Of a stretch of DNA of 64,000 nucleotides, positions 17,246 to 29,200 are shown one piece after another; position 1 is the first letter of the stretch; each line of letters opens with the position of its first letter. The DNA comes from Paragorgia papillata (taxonomy: Eukaryota > Cnidaria > Anthozoa > Scleralcyonacea > Coralliidae), in the NCBI GenBank assembly GCA_035771165.1, contig JAWNZC010000176.1, positions 389,501 to 453,500 of the forward strand. The letters run 5' to 3'. A model generated the notes under the pieces. It saw only the letters and a program-made list of their open reading frames with translations. It had not been told where the DNA came from and did not search any database. The position numbers and the translations under genes are program-made.

Positions 17246-17344
17246 CTATTGGAGATACCTCAAAGCAGACTTTATAAAAGCGTTGGACGCGTTCATCAAC
17301 TCTTCTGAAGTAAAGTTATCAATCTTTTTAAACTTCAATGGTCC
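17246..17344 (-). CDS. Terminal exon of the downstream minus-strand host gene
   Basis: Acceptor TTTTACAG|GG at 17345. Phase 0 entry, 32 codons (GPLKFKKIDNF..., ending ALRYLQ) and a TAG stop at 17246-17248. The phase matches the exon at 18018-18070. Lys-rich, helical. No domain recognised. Confidence 0.5.
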   Translation of the reverse strand, partial: GPLKFKKIDNFTSEELMNASNAFIKSALRYLQ

Positions 17345-17431
17345 CTGTAAAACATAAAATAGCTCTGCATTTTAAAAATACCTCGTAAGAATATATCATT
17401 TTATCAACTGGGCTTTTGTCGCGTTCACTTA

Positions 17432-17692
17432 GTAACTAACTAACTAACTAACTAACTAACTGACTGACTGACTGACTGACTGACTGACTGACTGACTGAC
17501 TGACTGACTGACTGACTGACTGACTGACTGACTGACTGACTGACTGACTGACTGACTGACTGACTGACTGACTGACTGACTGACTGACTGACTGACTGAC
17601 TGACTGACTGACTGACTGACTGACTGACTGACTGACTGACTGACTGACTGACTGACTGACTGACTGACTGACTGACTGACTGACTGACTGAC
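17432..17692. repeat. (ACTG)n microsatellite
   Basis: About 240 bp of nearly pure GACT/ACTG 4-mer, bordered by ACTA units. It generates a long SQSV open frame that is not a gene. Confidence 0.95.
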
Positions 17693-17995
17693 TAACTAAC
17701 CAAATAAACAAATATAAAACCAACAAACAAATAAACAAACAAATCAATCAATCAATAAATAAATAAATAAATAAATAGATAAATAAATAGTTAAATAAAT
17801 AAATAAATAAATAGATAAATAAATAAATAAATAGATAAATAAATAAATAAATAAATAAAAACGAAACCGATAAATAAATAAACAAACAAACAAACAAACA
17901 AATAAACAAAAAAGAAACCAATAAATAAATAAAAAGCAAACAAACAAACAAACAAATCAATCAATCAATAAAAAAATAGAAATAAATAAATACAT
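17693..17995. repeat. (AAAT)/(AAAC) simple repeats
   Basis: AAATA, AAACA and AATCA 4-mers in an impure array, giving spurious LFIYLFIY frames on the minus strand. Confidence 0.9.
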
Positions 17996-18017
17996 TATAA
18001 GATATAAAGTCACTGAC

Positions 18018-18070
18018 CTTTCCGCAACTCTCCAAAAAACTCAAAATTTTCCAACGTAAGCTGTCGTCAC
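18018..18070 (-). CDS. Third visible exon of the downstream host gene
   Basis: 53 bp between acceptor TATTTAG|GT and donor AAAG|GTCAGT. It enters in phase 1 (completing a Gly codon), codes DDSLRWKILSFLESCGK, and leaves in phase 0, matching the exons on both sides. Short, but the frame and both splice sites agree. Confidence 0.5.
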
Positions 18071-18439
18071 CTAAATACATGTTCAAGACACAAGTAGTTA
18101 ACAATAAAATCATTGATTGATAATTAACCAAGTGCGAGGTCTGTAATTCGCCTAAGGTTTTCTATTACTGGATATCTCTGTAATCCTTCCCTGTCTGCAT
18201 AGGTACTTAACTCTTCCACTGCTACAGTCGATTTTTATTATTTTCCTCTGGCTAACGGCAGACAGTTTCACTCGTGAAAGGGAGAAATATGACAGTGAAA
18301 GAGTTATAGCCTATCTTAGCGTGCCTCCTCCGCAGGCCAAACGGTCAGGTCTAAAGACAAAACACTGAATAAAAGTGAAATAACTTCTAACATAGTAGAA
18401 TTAGGGCGAGTTTTTGCTTTTTGTCCATTTCCTTAAATT

Positions 18440-18625
18440 CCCGCGCTTTTTGACCCGGATGAAATTCATCCCGGTCAACCGGGACGAGCACTTTGTTTAC
18501 TCCATATAAACTCGAGATGAAATTCATCCCGGGCAACCGGTACATCTCGGTACACCGGGATCATATAAATAGGCCATAAGGAGCTGTTTACATGAGCCGG
18601 GCTATCCCGGTTAACTGGGCTCACG
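18440..18625. repeat. CCGGG-rich foldback/MITE family
   Basis: Palindromic units such as CCGGTCAACCGGGA, GGCAACCGGTAC and GAAATTCATCCCGG. Related copies at 25615-25680 and 61190-61440. No coding. Confidence 0.55.
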
Positions 18626-19298
18626 CGATTGATTAGTATCTCACTGTGGTTTTGAAACTTGCATAAACAAAATATACAAAGAAGAATTGGTTTAGTTTAG
18701 ATGTAGACGAATTCTAACGTTGATTAAAATCTCATTTTGTGGCCGAGGAAAAAATTTCGTGAAATAGTTTGGCAAATAGTTGAACAACGACATATTTTTT
18801 AGATTGGAACACCCTTTATTGCTTTAATAGAGATTTTTGTTTTCAAAATGGTGATGAGATGACGCAAAGTAGTCATCATCATCTATACAATATTTATTTG
18901 CAGGAGTGACATGACCCAATTCTTCCATTAATGGTGTGTTTGAACAACATGTTCCATATTGTATGAGTTTTTCCACAAAAATTCTCAGGTAGTTTATCTT
19001 GCCAAAAAGAGAAAGAAACCCAAATGCCTACATAGACGTCATCTCATTACCATACTAGAAATGCGAATCGCCAAAAAACATTGAATAGCTCCAATCAAAA
19101 AAAATATTTCACTGAACAACTGTTTGCTCTATGTAGAACGTATTCAGATGATAAAAATAGTGGGTTTATATGCACTTTAACATTGTAGGATCCCGACCGC
19201 TCAGCAACCAATCAGCTTGCATCGTATCACGTACAGACCGAAAAACTAATTTGGGCTAATACAAATTACAAAACAGAATTATTGTCTAACCACCATAC

Positions 19299-19441
19299 CT
19301 TGAAGACGATGGCTTTTCAAAAGTGCAGTTAACCTTTCCATACAAGCCAAGACAAAAGACGTGCGGTATTTCTTTTTCTCTTTTCCCTTCGACTGTTTGT
19401 GAATTGACTGAAGCAAAGACTCGATGGCCTGTACTTGGAAC
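19299..19441 (-). CDS. Second visible exon of the downstream host gene
   Basis: 143 bp. Acceptor TTCTTAG|GT at 19442, donor CAAG|GTATGG at 19293-19298. Enters in phase 2 and leaves in phase 1. Codes a basic helical stretch: FQVQAIESLLQSIHKQSKGK, EKKKYRTSFVLACMERL, TALLKSHRLQ. The helix-rich pattern could be an alpha-solenoid. I cannot name the protein. Confidence 0.6.
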
Positions 19442-19489
19442 CTAAGAAGAATGTAAAAGTCAACGAAAAGGTGACCAACCAGCCGTGGT

Positions 19490-19870
19490 AGTGCAGTGGA
19501 GTAGAGAGAAGTGGAGTAGAGTGAAGTGGAGTGAAGTGAGGTGAAGTGGAGCGGAGCAGTGTAGAGTGGAGCAGCGTAGAGTGGAGAAGGGGGAATGGAA
19601 TAGAGTCGAGTGGAGCGAAGCGGAGTCGAGGGTAAGGTAGGGTATGATAGGGAAGGGTAGGGTAGGATAGGGTAGGGTAGAGTAGGGTAGGTTAAGGGGT
19701 AGGTTAAGGGGTAGGGTAGAGTAGAGTAGAGTAGAGTAGAGTAGAGTAGAGTAGAGTAGAGTAGAGTAGAGTAGAGTAGAGTAGAGTAGAGTGAATTAAA
19801 GTTAAGTGCAGTGGAGTGAAGTGGGGTGGATTGAAATGAAATGAAGTGAAGTAAAGAAGTGAAACGAAGT
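19490..19870. repeat. (GTAGA)/(GTGGA)n pentamer repeat
   Basis: Impure GTGGA and GGTAG units grade into a pure GTAGA run (19714-19791). It is intronic, directly upstream of the exon 19299-19441, and creates a long artefact frame fused to that exon. Confidence 0.9.
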
Positions 19871-20041
19871 AAAGGAATCACAGCACAAAAGCTCCGAAAA
19901 ATTTAGTCCTATTCTATTAATAGTTTATCGGGTGGCTTTCCCAATATGTACCTCATTATTATATAGCATGCTATCGGATATGAGCTTTTGCGTAATCTGA
20001 TTGGTTCCCTACTACTAGGCTATCAGCTCATATCCTGCTAG

Positions 20042-20388
20042 TACACACGTAAAAACGCGCAAGCTGTTACAGACCTGCCAGCAAGTTGTTACAGGGCTGT
20101 TGAACAGGCTGTCACCGTCATGTGTTCGCACTGGCTGTCCCAAGTCTGTTAACATGTCTGTAACAGGTTGTTGACAACTTGTAACAAGGCTGATGACTCC
20201 AACAGACTGTTAACAAGTTGTTCCAACAACCTGTTACCGCTCTGCACTCAACAAGTTGTTAACAGGTTGATGCTAACAAGGTTGTAGCAGCTTCTTGAAT
20301 GAACAGCATTGTTACAACCTGTTAACAGCCTTGCTACAAGCCTGTTGCGAACACATCCTGTTGACAAGCTGTGAGATTTTTACGTGTG
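20042..20388. repeat. Foldback rich in CTGTTAACAAGTTGTT motifs
   Basis: Ends are inverted copies (ACACACGTAAAAA / TTTTTACGTGTGT). The interior is a dense series of degenerate CTGTTAACA, ACAAGTTGTT and CAACAGGTTG units that pair with one another. No ORF. Confidence 0.6.
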
Positions 20389-21074
20389 TAGAGGAAAAAC
20401 AAGATGGCGGCATGTTTTTTTAAACTGCCGAACAGAGTTGAAATTGACGGATTTTTATTCAGAAAAACATCAACACCCTCAAACAAATGTGTAAAAAAAC
20501 AACATTGTGTAAAAATACATTAACCAATACACAATTTAGCATGTTAAATGGTAAAATTCACCTAAAAATTACGTCTTTTTACTTAAAAAACCCGACTAAA
20601 TTAGCGGGTTGATATTAATTTGTTGCCAAACAAAGAAACTCACGGTTAAAATCAAGCTTACAACACACATTTCGTAGGAGATCACCAGTAAAGAGATAAG
20701 CATTTGGAGTAGTAAAATGCATGTTCTTTTTCAAAAACAACTAAGTAATTTAGTATCACTGCCGAAGGTTTTTCAGTTTCATTTTTGCATGAAATCAAAA
20801 CCTTTTTCACGACAGCAATGCTAATATAAACAACTGACCCACCTTTTGACTTCATAAAGGTACCTTTTAATTTTTGTTGTTGATCTGCTTAATACATTTT
20901 TTGCCTCTCGAGTAACATTTATACAACATTTCGAAGCTGTTTACCGAACAGCTCAGCGAGAAACTCTGTGTGAATGCATCATTACGCATGGCGGAAGTAT
21001 TAGTTGCCTATGCCGGAAGTTTGTTGTTTCAAACATTTCGCTGTAATTTTGGTCTCTTGTACAGTGCTTGGCTA

Positions 21075-21192
21075 TATAATAAAACAGTTATACCATTCGC
21101 TCTCGTCGTATACGAACTAATAGCGAACTCGGCGAAGCGCCTCGTTGGCTACGAGCTCATATACGACTCGAGCTCATGGTATAACTGTTAAT
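21075..21192. mobile_element. Short palindromic MITE
   Basis: Arms share AACAGTTATACCAT and continue as CGTATACGA / TCGTATATGAGCTCG with a GCGCCTCGTTGG centre. ~118 bp. It lies just downstream of the exon at 21300. Confidence 0.7.
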
Positions 21193-21299
21193 TATCTTGT
21201 CACTAGCAGCATTCTTGATAATTTAATCTCAGAAAAACATGTTTACGCTATTCAGTAATTGCTGATTTAAGGGATTTTAATTTGGAAATTGTTACTTAC

Positions 21300-21366
21300 A
21301 AATCCCAGTTAAGCGAATGTTCCCGTTTGGTCACATCATTAAACAGCTTTTGAAGCGCACCGTTGT
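21300..21366 (-). CDS. First visible exon of the downstream host gene
   Basis: 67 bp. Acceptor TTGTTTCAG|AC at 21367, donor ATTT|GTAAGT at 21294-21299. Enters in phase 1, codes NGALQKLFNDVTKREHSLNWD, and leaves in phase 2, which fits 19299-19441. The four exons of this gene (17246-21366) would code ~118 residues of C-terminus. Upstream exons are not identified. The phase-1 acceptor is also compatible with the last mini-exons of the recombinase gene, so alternative splicing cannot be excluded. Confidence 0.55.
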
Positions 21367-21454
21367 CTGAAACAAAAACATAAGAAAAGAAAACTATAAA
21401 ATAGAAGGAAAACACTCAGAAATAACAACGATAAGTATCAATACAAGCACTGTC

Positions 21455-22282
21455 TACATCATGTAGCACCAAGACCAGCACTAGCACCACTACCTATACC
21501 AGTACTAATACCTACATCAGCACAAGCACCAACACTAGAACCAGCACCAACACTAGAACCAACATCAACACTAGAACCAACACCAGCACCAATACCAATA
21601 CCAGTACTAATATACCTACATCAGCACAAGCACCAACACTAATACCAATACTAGCACTAATAACAACAACACTAACACCAACACCAACCAAACACCAGTG
21701 TCAACACCAATACCAACACCAAACCAACACAAATACCAAACTGGCACCAAAACCAATAATAATACCAACACCGCATCTACACCAACACCAACAACGACAT
21801 CAGCACCAAACACCAGCATCAACACCAATACCATCACTAATACCAACACCAACACCAGCACTAACACTAGCACCATCACTAACACCAAACGGGCACCATC
21901 ACCAATACCAACACTAAACCAGCACCAACACTAGCACCAACACTAACACTAACACCGACACTAACACCTGCACCAACACAAATACCAAACTAGCACCAAC
22001 ACCAATACCAACACCAGCATCAACACCAATACCATCACCAATACCAAACAAGTACCAATACCAACACCAAACCAGCGCAAACACTAGCACCATCACCAAC
22101 ACTAATACCAAACTAGCACCAACACCAATAACAATACCAACACCAGCAGCAACACCCACACCAACATTAACACCAGCACCAAACGCCAGCATCAACAGCA
22201 ATACCATCACTAAACCAGCACAAAAACCAGAACTACCACCAGTACTAATACCAATACACACACACACACACACACACATACA
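21455..22282. repeat. ACCAACACY/ACCAGCAC simple-repeat tract and (CA)n
   Basis: ~800 bp of degenerate ACCAAC, ACCAGC and ACTAAC hexamers ending in a (CA)n run (22254-22277). Spurious Val/Leu and Thr/Asn frames in several phases. Confidence 0.9.
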
Positions 22283-22299
22283 TGTTTTTGGCGACTTGT

Positions 22300-22790
22300 G
22301 GGGTCATAGTGTGTAAACCTACTTGTGGGACTGCCCAGTTTTAGGCATGTAAAGATTTAAAATATGTTTTTTGTTTTAATGTTACAATGACTATTCAACC
22401 AACAGCTAAACTTTAGATAATGGAAGAGTTTATATTTTTCGAAATTGTGGGGACCGACTTGTGGGGACATATTATTTTTGTTTTTGTACATGACTTTAGT
22501 CACTTGTGGGGTCCATGTCCCAAGACAATACTTGTGGGGTCCGTTTGTCTTTAAACCATACTTATGGGGTCTGTGTGTGTTGGGGATAATTTAGACTTAC
22601 TTGTGGGGTCCGTTTGTTTTTAAACCATACTTATGGGGTCTGTGTGTGTTTGGGGTTAATTTAGACTTACTTGTGGGGTCCGTTTGTCTTTAAACCATAC
22701 TTATGGGGTCTGTGTGTGTTTGGGGTTAATTTAGACTTACTTGTTGGGTCCGTTTGTCTATAAACCATACTTATGAGGTCTATTTATTTG
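22300..22790. repeat. ~72-bp tandem repeat containing CTTGTGGGGTCCGTTTGTCT
   Basis: Three good units (22583-22780), with degenerate units before them from ~22300. Each has ACTTGTGGGGTC, TTTAAACCATACTTATGGGG and GGGTTAATTTAGAC. Confidence 0.85.
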
Positions 22791-24240
22791 TCCTGTAATT
22801 GAAAGTTATTCTTTTTAGATTTGGTTTGGTTTATTGAACATCTGAATTGATGCTAAGTCCACATGTATGTTTGCATTATGTTTGTTGGAGCGATCTTTAC
22901 AAGGATCAAATTGAATGTAAAGTTAATGATCAGAACGCAAGGATCTCCTGATTTTTATTAGTGTTCACATGAGCCTAATCACCAAATGCAAAGAACAACA
23001 ATGTCTGAAAAAAATTGAAGAAGCGCGGCCAGGGTAATACATAATGAATAAAATATAGACGTTCTCTGACCAAAATATGTGTTTAATAACGAGTTTTCGG
23101 CTGCCAGACTGCAGCCTTCAACAGGAAAGTAATAATGAAATATAAAACCAAGAATTATGTTATATAACTATGATACAATATATATAGTAATATGATCGCG
23201 CATCTCATGTTTACCTAACATGTTTACCTAAGTTAGAAAATGAATTAATTTTTAATAAAACCGTTATTTAAGTTATTCCTTAGAAATGTTAGTACACAAA
23301 AAAACGCAATTTCGGAGCCATTTAAGAGTTGACTGACTAAAGCATTGGTTGTTGTATAGCGCAGATTTCTTCAAATATCTGCGTAAAGATTAAAAGAAAA
23401 TATTGAGATGTAAAGTAACATGAAACTTTTGGTGCTCAACAGATAATACCAGAAAGACAATGTAATTATATCTTTGAAGAACACATGGGCAAATTATAAC
23501 AGTATACTAACATTTCTAATGAAATTAAGTGTGGAATTAAAGTAGTTCGCTGCATAGGCAGTGTTGAAACACAAATCGAAATGTAGTAAGGTTGGATATA
23601 CTTCAGAAACAGGAGACGTAGAAGTCTAACGTTTTGAGCAAAGGCTCTTCCGATTGAGAAACGTAAAGAGGTACAATATAGCCTTCTAGTTAGAAATTTT
23701 GTAAACACCCTTCTGATTAGAAAACGTTAAAACGCAAACGCCCTCACGAAAAAATAACAAAGAACATTTCACGACAATATTCAGAGGAAAATTGAGGTAA
23801 ACAAAATTGCAGATCGCATCAAGGTATCCCTCAGAGATAATTATGAATGACGTCGTGACCAACAAATTTGAAATTTTCAAGCAAATAAAACATACTGCTT
23901 CTGTGCATAGAGTTAATTTGTGATATAGTCACGAATTTGATAAAGAACTTAAAGGTAAAATTACTTTTTTTTTAATTTGTTGAGAGAAAAACCTTCAAGA
24001 GTTAGAAATCAAAATATCATTAGTATGCTACTAAATGTGTGCTTAGTGGTTATCACAATCGTTTCTATTAAAAATTGTGATCACCACTTAATTATCACAC
24101 TGTTAATCCTACTATACACACCATGATCAATGGATTTAACGCGTCTGAAGAACGTCAAACGTACCTTTATTATAAAAGTACATATGCACAAAGCTTTTCG
24201 TTTCATTTGTTAATGCGAAATCACATCCGCATGCGTGTTT
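22791..24240. other. Intergenic/intronic A/T-rich DNA
   Basis: No gene supported. It contains a diverged relative (23545-23665) of the foldback family at 53522-53758. Small ORFs here lack coding character. Confidence 0.4.
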
Positions 24241-25488
24241 TACGGAAGCCCAGGCACGACAACATGAAATGTATTTCTAACTTTTGTATTTTTAACTTTT
24301 ACATTTTTAACATTTACCGTTTTAAACTTTTACATTTTCAACTTTTACGTTTTTAACTTATATATTTTAAACTTTTACATTTTTTTATGGGAAAGGAATT
24401 AAATACGTAGGTGGCCGTTGACAATAGTTCGCGTCGACATAACCCATACAGTTTAACTATAATGACCGTCAAAGGCGAAAACATGTACTTTATATATTTT
24501 TTTTAACTTCTTACTAACCAAACAGATTTGCATGACGAACTAAAATTACCTGTATGATATGCCCAGTAAAATACTAAAACCTTTCTGTCTGGCCTGGTGA
24601 GTAAGAATTCTCCGCTTAATTAGATGAATAAAATCGTCTGGTTGTCTCGTTGATGCCTCGTTCACACACAGGCGGCCCAATTTCAGGGTGTGTCGGGCTA
24701 GTCGGGCTTATTGTATTTTGAATTAATTAGCGGCCATTTTAAATTTTGAATATATAATTAGGCAAAGATAAACGAACGATTTTGTGGTCATTTGTATGCA
24801 AATATCAATGTTTTGTGAGTAAAATCGACTAACCTTATCACTATGATGGTTTGTATCGTGTATTATGTTTCTTTAAGTGGGTTTGAACACGGGTTTTAAA
24901 GCGATTTGTGGCAAGCGATTGCACGCCTCTCTCTCGCTGCATAAAATAGTGGAAGGCTGCACTCTTGTTTGACGTGATGCTTACTTTTTTTGAAATTTGA
25001 ATCGCGATTGGTTAACTGAGACAAAAGACTCGAGTCGAATTTTCCTTAGGGGACACTGGAAAGTTTTGGCTGTTGTGTGTTTAAATGTCGCTGGCCTTAC
25101 ATCCACGGGCTCGCTGGCCTGGTCGCTAAGCGTTTCGATGTACAACTTGGTGAGCGGGAGGATACTTGGAAATTCAAAACCATTCAAATTTGAGAAGGAA
25201 ATGGCTTCATACGTGGCTGATGCAAAGCAAACTGGCAGCATTTTATGGTTTACATCATAGCGTTTGGCAGGATTGTAATGTCTTCACTTTTGACCGTCAT
25301 CAGTTAATTTGTATTATTGCAATTGTGTATACTGAGTTTATGCCGACGCGAACTATTTACAGCCAGCCATATTGAATTCCTTTCGCATAAAAAAATGTAA
25401 AAGTTAAAAATACAAAAGTTAAGAATGTAAAAGTTAAAAATGTAAAAGTTAAAAATACATTTCATGTTGTCGCGTCTGGGCTTCCGTA
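24241..25488. mobile_element. TIR element ending TACGGAAGCCCAG
   Basis: The ends TACGGAAGCCCAGG and its complement start inverted repeats of ~240 bp (24241-24480, 25265-25488). These hold TTTTTAACTTTTACA mini-repeats and a conserved GTCGACATAA/TTATGCCGACGC block. The ~780-bp centre has two opposed frames (24981-25260) with no recognisable transposase. Probably non-autonomous DNA transposon. Confidence 0.65.
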
Positions 25489-25727
25489 ATATTGCGATCC
25501 TTTCCTCGTGCAGCACTTTTCCCATTGTTTTTGTTGGGTTTTTTTGTTTGTTTTTATTTGTTTTTTTTGTTTTTTTGGGGGGTGTGGGTGTGGGTGTGCA
25601 TGCACTATAAAATAAACTCAGCGCTGTTTATTACATGAGCCGGGCTAGCCCAGGTAACCGGCTGTCTCGTGTCACGAAATTCTTTCTTAGGCCGCAAAAG
25701 GAGATTTGAATTAGCGTTTGGCTTCGT

Positions 25728-25831
25728 TTAGCCTTCTCGCAGACGTTGTTTTCCACCCGCGTGTAAACGTGCGGGTGGAAACTACGCACGTTTACACGCG
25801 GTTGAAAAACAACGTCTGCGAGCAGGCTAGG
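25728..25831. mobile_element. Palindromic MITE of the AGCCTGC...GCAGACGTT family
   Basis: CGCAGACGTTGTTTTCCACC and its complement surround GTTTACACGC/GCGTGTAAAC arms. The same family is seen at 32852-32908 and as the ends of 54440-55848. Confidence 0.65.
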
Positions 25832-25984
25832 GTTCGTTCACATCTAAACCAAACCAATTCTCCTTTGTAAATTTAGTTTACGAGTTTCAAAACCACTGTA
25901 CGATTCCAAATCAATCGCGTTAAGCAGGGTTAACTGGGCCATAGCTCGGTTCATATAATCAGCTTAGAAACAAAATAAAAGTAA

Positions 25985-26202
25985 TTATGCTTTATGAAGT
26001 TGTTTTCTTCTTTTGTCGATCTGGTTTTTCGCATAATATTTTATTGTTTTCCACTCTCGCCTATCCAGTGCACCTTTGGCATTTACTATGCATTTTTCGC
26101 ACGCCAATTTCCCAGGAACTTTTCCATCTCTGATAAAGGACCCAAGATCTTTAATAACAGCTTTCTTTTCAGGCTGCGTCCATTCTATATGTTGAGATGT
26201 CT
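25985..26202 (-). CDS. Recombinase gene, terminal exon: W/C-x2-C domain
   Basis: Acceptor AATTTTAG|AG at 26203, phase 1, 72 codons, stop TAA at 25985-25987. Contains IEWTQPEKKAVIKDLGSFI, GKVPGKLACEKC and REWKTIKYYAKNQI. The pattern Trp-x-x-x-Glu ... fI-x-x-x-k-v-P-x-k-x-x-C-x-x-C ... R-x-W-k is the C-terminal domain I associate with this recombinase-like family, and it confirms the end of the gene. Possibly a Myb-like or zinc-binding DNA-binding fold. Confidence 0.7.
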
Positions 26203-29200
26203 CTAAAATTAAAATATTTTATTAAAAGTTTATATAAGTTCATATATAGTTAAGTGATATTTAGTTAGATCGAGCGACGAAGGAGCGAGATCTGTACAAA
26301 AACACCATAAGAGAAGAATGATTTTCTGCGGTAAAGACTGACCAAGAAAGGTTGAATTTATTTTTTTATATGAAGTATTATGAACGGTCTTTTTAAAGTA
26401 ATTAAAGATTAATATTGGCATTTACCCTCGATTATGTGTAAAGGAAAATTATGATGGTGATTATACGAGTGTCGATTATACTAAGACCCGACCGAGACCA
26501 GTTGCGAAAAATACAACTACCCGGCCTTCAGAGGGAATCGAACCCACGACCCTGGGAAACTAGTCCAGCGCCCTAATCGACTGGGCCACGATGGCCGTTG
26601 CCGAGAGCTTGGTCGTGAGTTCTAGTATATAGCCGGGTAGTTGCATTTTTCGCGCCTAGTCTCTGTCGGGTCTTAGGCAGTGGCGGTGCCAGGGGGGGGG
26701 GGGTACAGGTGGGCCAAGGCCCACCCAAAAATTTAGTGTGCCCACCCCAAATTTTTTACAAGTTTTTATTATTTACATAAGTTCTAACAAAATATGTCAT
26801 TACAGCTACATAATGATTTTTCTTTGACATAATTCTGGCATCTTGATTCATTGACTGCATTATTGCACACTATAGCACTGCGCAATACGTTTCACTTTAT
26901 GTTATAATGAAGTATTGGTTCAGTTGAATGCTCATAAATATTTCATGTCTTTTACTTGGAGTCTTGTTCATTATTTTCTATCAGCAACAGCTCGTGCACT
27001 GAGTACTACATTCATCAGGTAAGCTTGTGTTAGTTGTGTAGCTCAAAGCTTGACGCTTGTGCTGTACTGTACTGTACTGTACTGTACTGTACTGTACTGT
27101 ACTGTACTGTACTGTACTGTACTGTACTGTAATGTACTGTACTGTACTGTACTGTACTGTACTGTACTGTACTGTACTGTACTGTACTGTACTGTACTGT
27201 ACTGTACTGTGTTCTAAGTTTTGAGAAAGAGGTAGTCGAGGCTTTGGATTGAGAGAAAGAAGTAATAGATTTTTTAAACAAAAGCCCCCCAGATTTCTAT
27301 AATTGTTCAATGAAAACCTCGAAATTGTTCAATCCCCTTTGTCTGCACGTATTTAAACTGTTTATGATTTGTATATAGTTAGTATTATCTTATTTCCTGT
27401 TGTATAAAAGTGGTTTAACATAAATGCATATTTTACATAACCATTAGTACTACAGTCTACAGGTTTGTGTCATTTGCATACATACAACAAAGTATAAAAG
27501 TTTTAAGTAAATATTTTGTCACATTATTGTGCCCACTCAGGATTTTTCTTGCAAACGTAGCTCTTCTCATGCGCCGAATCAAATACAATTATAGATTCGA
27601 CGTTGGAGCGACAGAGCGACTGGAATCAAACGTCGCTCCAGAGTCGCTCCTAATTGTTTTCGTAAACAAAAAGTGCATCTCTATTTTTGTATTTTTCAAG
27701 CAAGTATAAATAATGTTATCATCTCGACAGTCTATAATCCATACATTGCACTAAACAAATTGCTCGAATTTAATAATTTGACGACGGGCCGCCGATAAAT
27801 TATACGTGAGGCAGCATATTTCTGGGTCAAATTCGCCGTCTGTTAATACTATTCAGACAGTCGTGGAAGAAGATGGTTAATAACTTCGTAACTACACATG
27901 GTTTAAAAATATCATGTACGTATGTTGTTAGAAATTTCATAAGCTCGCCTTTGATGCATGGTTTACGTTTCTGCGTTATGTGGGTTATACGTCCATGTCC
28001 TATTTACACGAATTGCCATCCTTAGGTTAGGTTGTGTGTTGGGGTAAGGCTTTCATGAAGTACTTGGGTTATGTCGGACATGGAATTATTACCGTTATGT
28101 GGAACTTTTTAAAACATCCAAAATGTCCACACAATATACATTACTTACAGTCGGTTTCAGGTTACTTTTGAAGGAAATGTTTAGAAGTTCGGAAGTTCAC
28201 AATATGATTGGCTTGGAGAACCAAACGTGGCAAATAGACTAATCAAGATTTACTGTGTCAATTTAAAGGGCTAATTAAGCCTAACAAAAGAAGATAGATT
28301 CGCCCGTGTTTTGAGCGGAAATCAGGACGAGTTTTTCTCACCCCATGCCGCAGCTATTGTCCGTATTGGCGATACCACTGTAACAGCGATAGCTACATCA
28401 TTTCGCATGCCTATCGTTTATAAAAAATGCGTATTTTTCAGTCTGATTACTTCCTGATATAGCTAACCCCAAAATAAAACGTATTTTACGTACTTTTTAA
28501 TTGTGTTTTTTTCCCCCTTGGATGTCTTTTCTTTCTTGCTTTTTTTGACTTCATAAAAGAGGAAACAAATTAAAACAGTTAGTTTTTCCCATTTGATAAT
28601 TTATTTACAGGTATTTATATTTTACGCACCTATAGAACATCTACGGGACCAGACGATCAACACAATTTCCTACCCCCGGGCAGTGCTGGGCTACCTTTAC
28701 CCGGGAGTTGCCTGGGGGGTGGTTACAACAAGAATTGGACTATACATTAGCAAGCAAGTTGCTACGACAGTCGACAGTGCTCCCCAGGGGCGTAACGACT
28801 GGGAGGTTGTTGAGGTGCGACGACACCCCCCCCCCCCCCAATAATTATAAATACCAGTTGATCAAAATCAATTAGGTTTTTATAGAACAATACACGCCAA
28901 AACAGCTAGCCGAGACAGATTCCCATTTCCCAACCGTCACTCAAATATAAATGATGAATAATTTAAAATTTATAGCCGTTTGACAATCAGACTTGCATCA
29001 CAGAGGCACAGCAATCTCGTACCCAATCTCGTTCCCAGAGCCTTCTCACGCGGGCCGCGCAAACGTAGGCTCTGGGATAATCCGTCGCCGGAAAACCGAA
29101 AAACAGGTTGCCGATTGAAAAGATCATGCGCCGCCAGTTATTCTTCTGTGATCGAAGGAACTAGTATTTTTTTCGAGGGGTTTTAAATTTTATCTGGCGG

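Noticed and set aside
17448..17960. SQSV- and LFIYLFIY-repeat frames
   Set aside because: Direct translation of ACTG and AAAT microsatellites.
19279..19881. 200-codon minus-strand ORF as a single gene
   Set aside because: Only the last part (19299-19441) is an exon with splice sites; the rest is the GTAGA repeat.
24981..25260. Overlapping 86-87-codon frames on both strands
   Set aside because: Located inside the TIR element centre with no recognised protein and no splice context; not called a gene.
26522..26597. Functional tRNA gene on the minus strand
   Set aside because: Good A and B boxes but poor acceptor and anticodon stems, and a repeated SINE tail; better explained as a tRNA-derived SINE.
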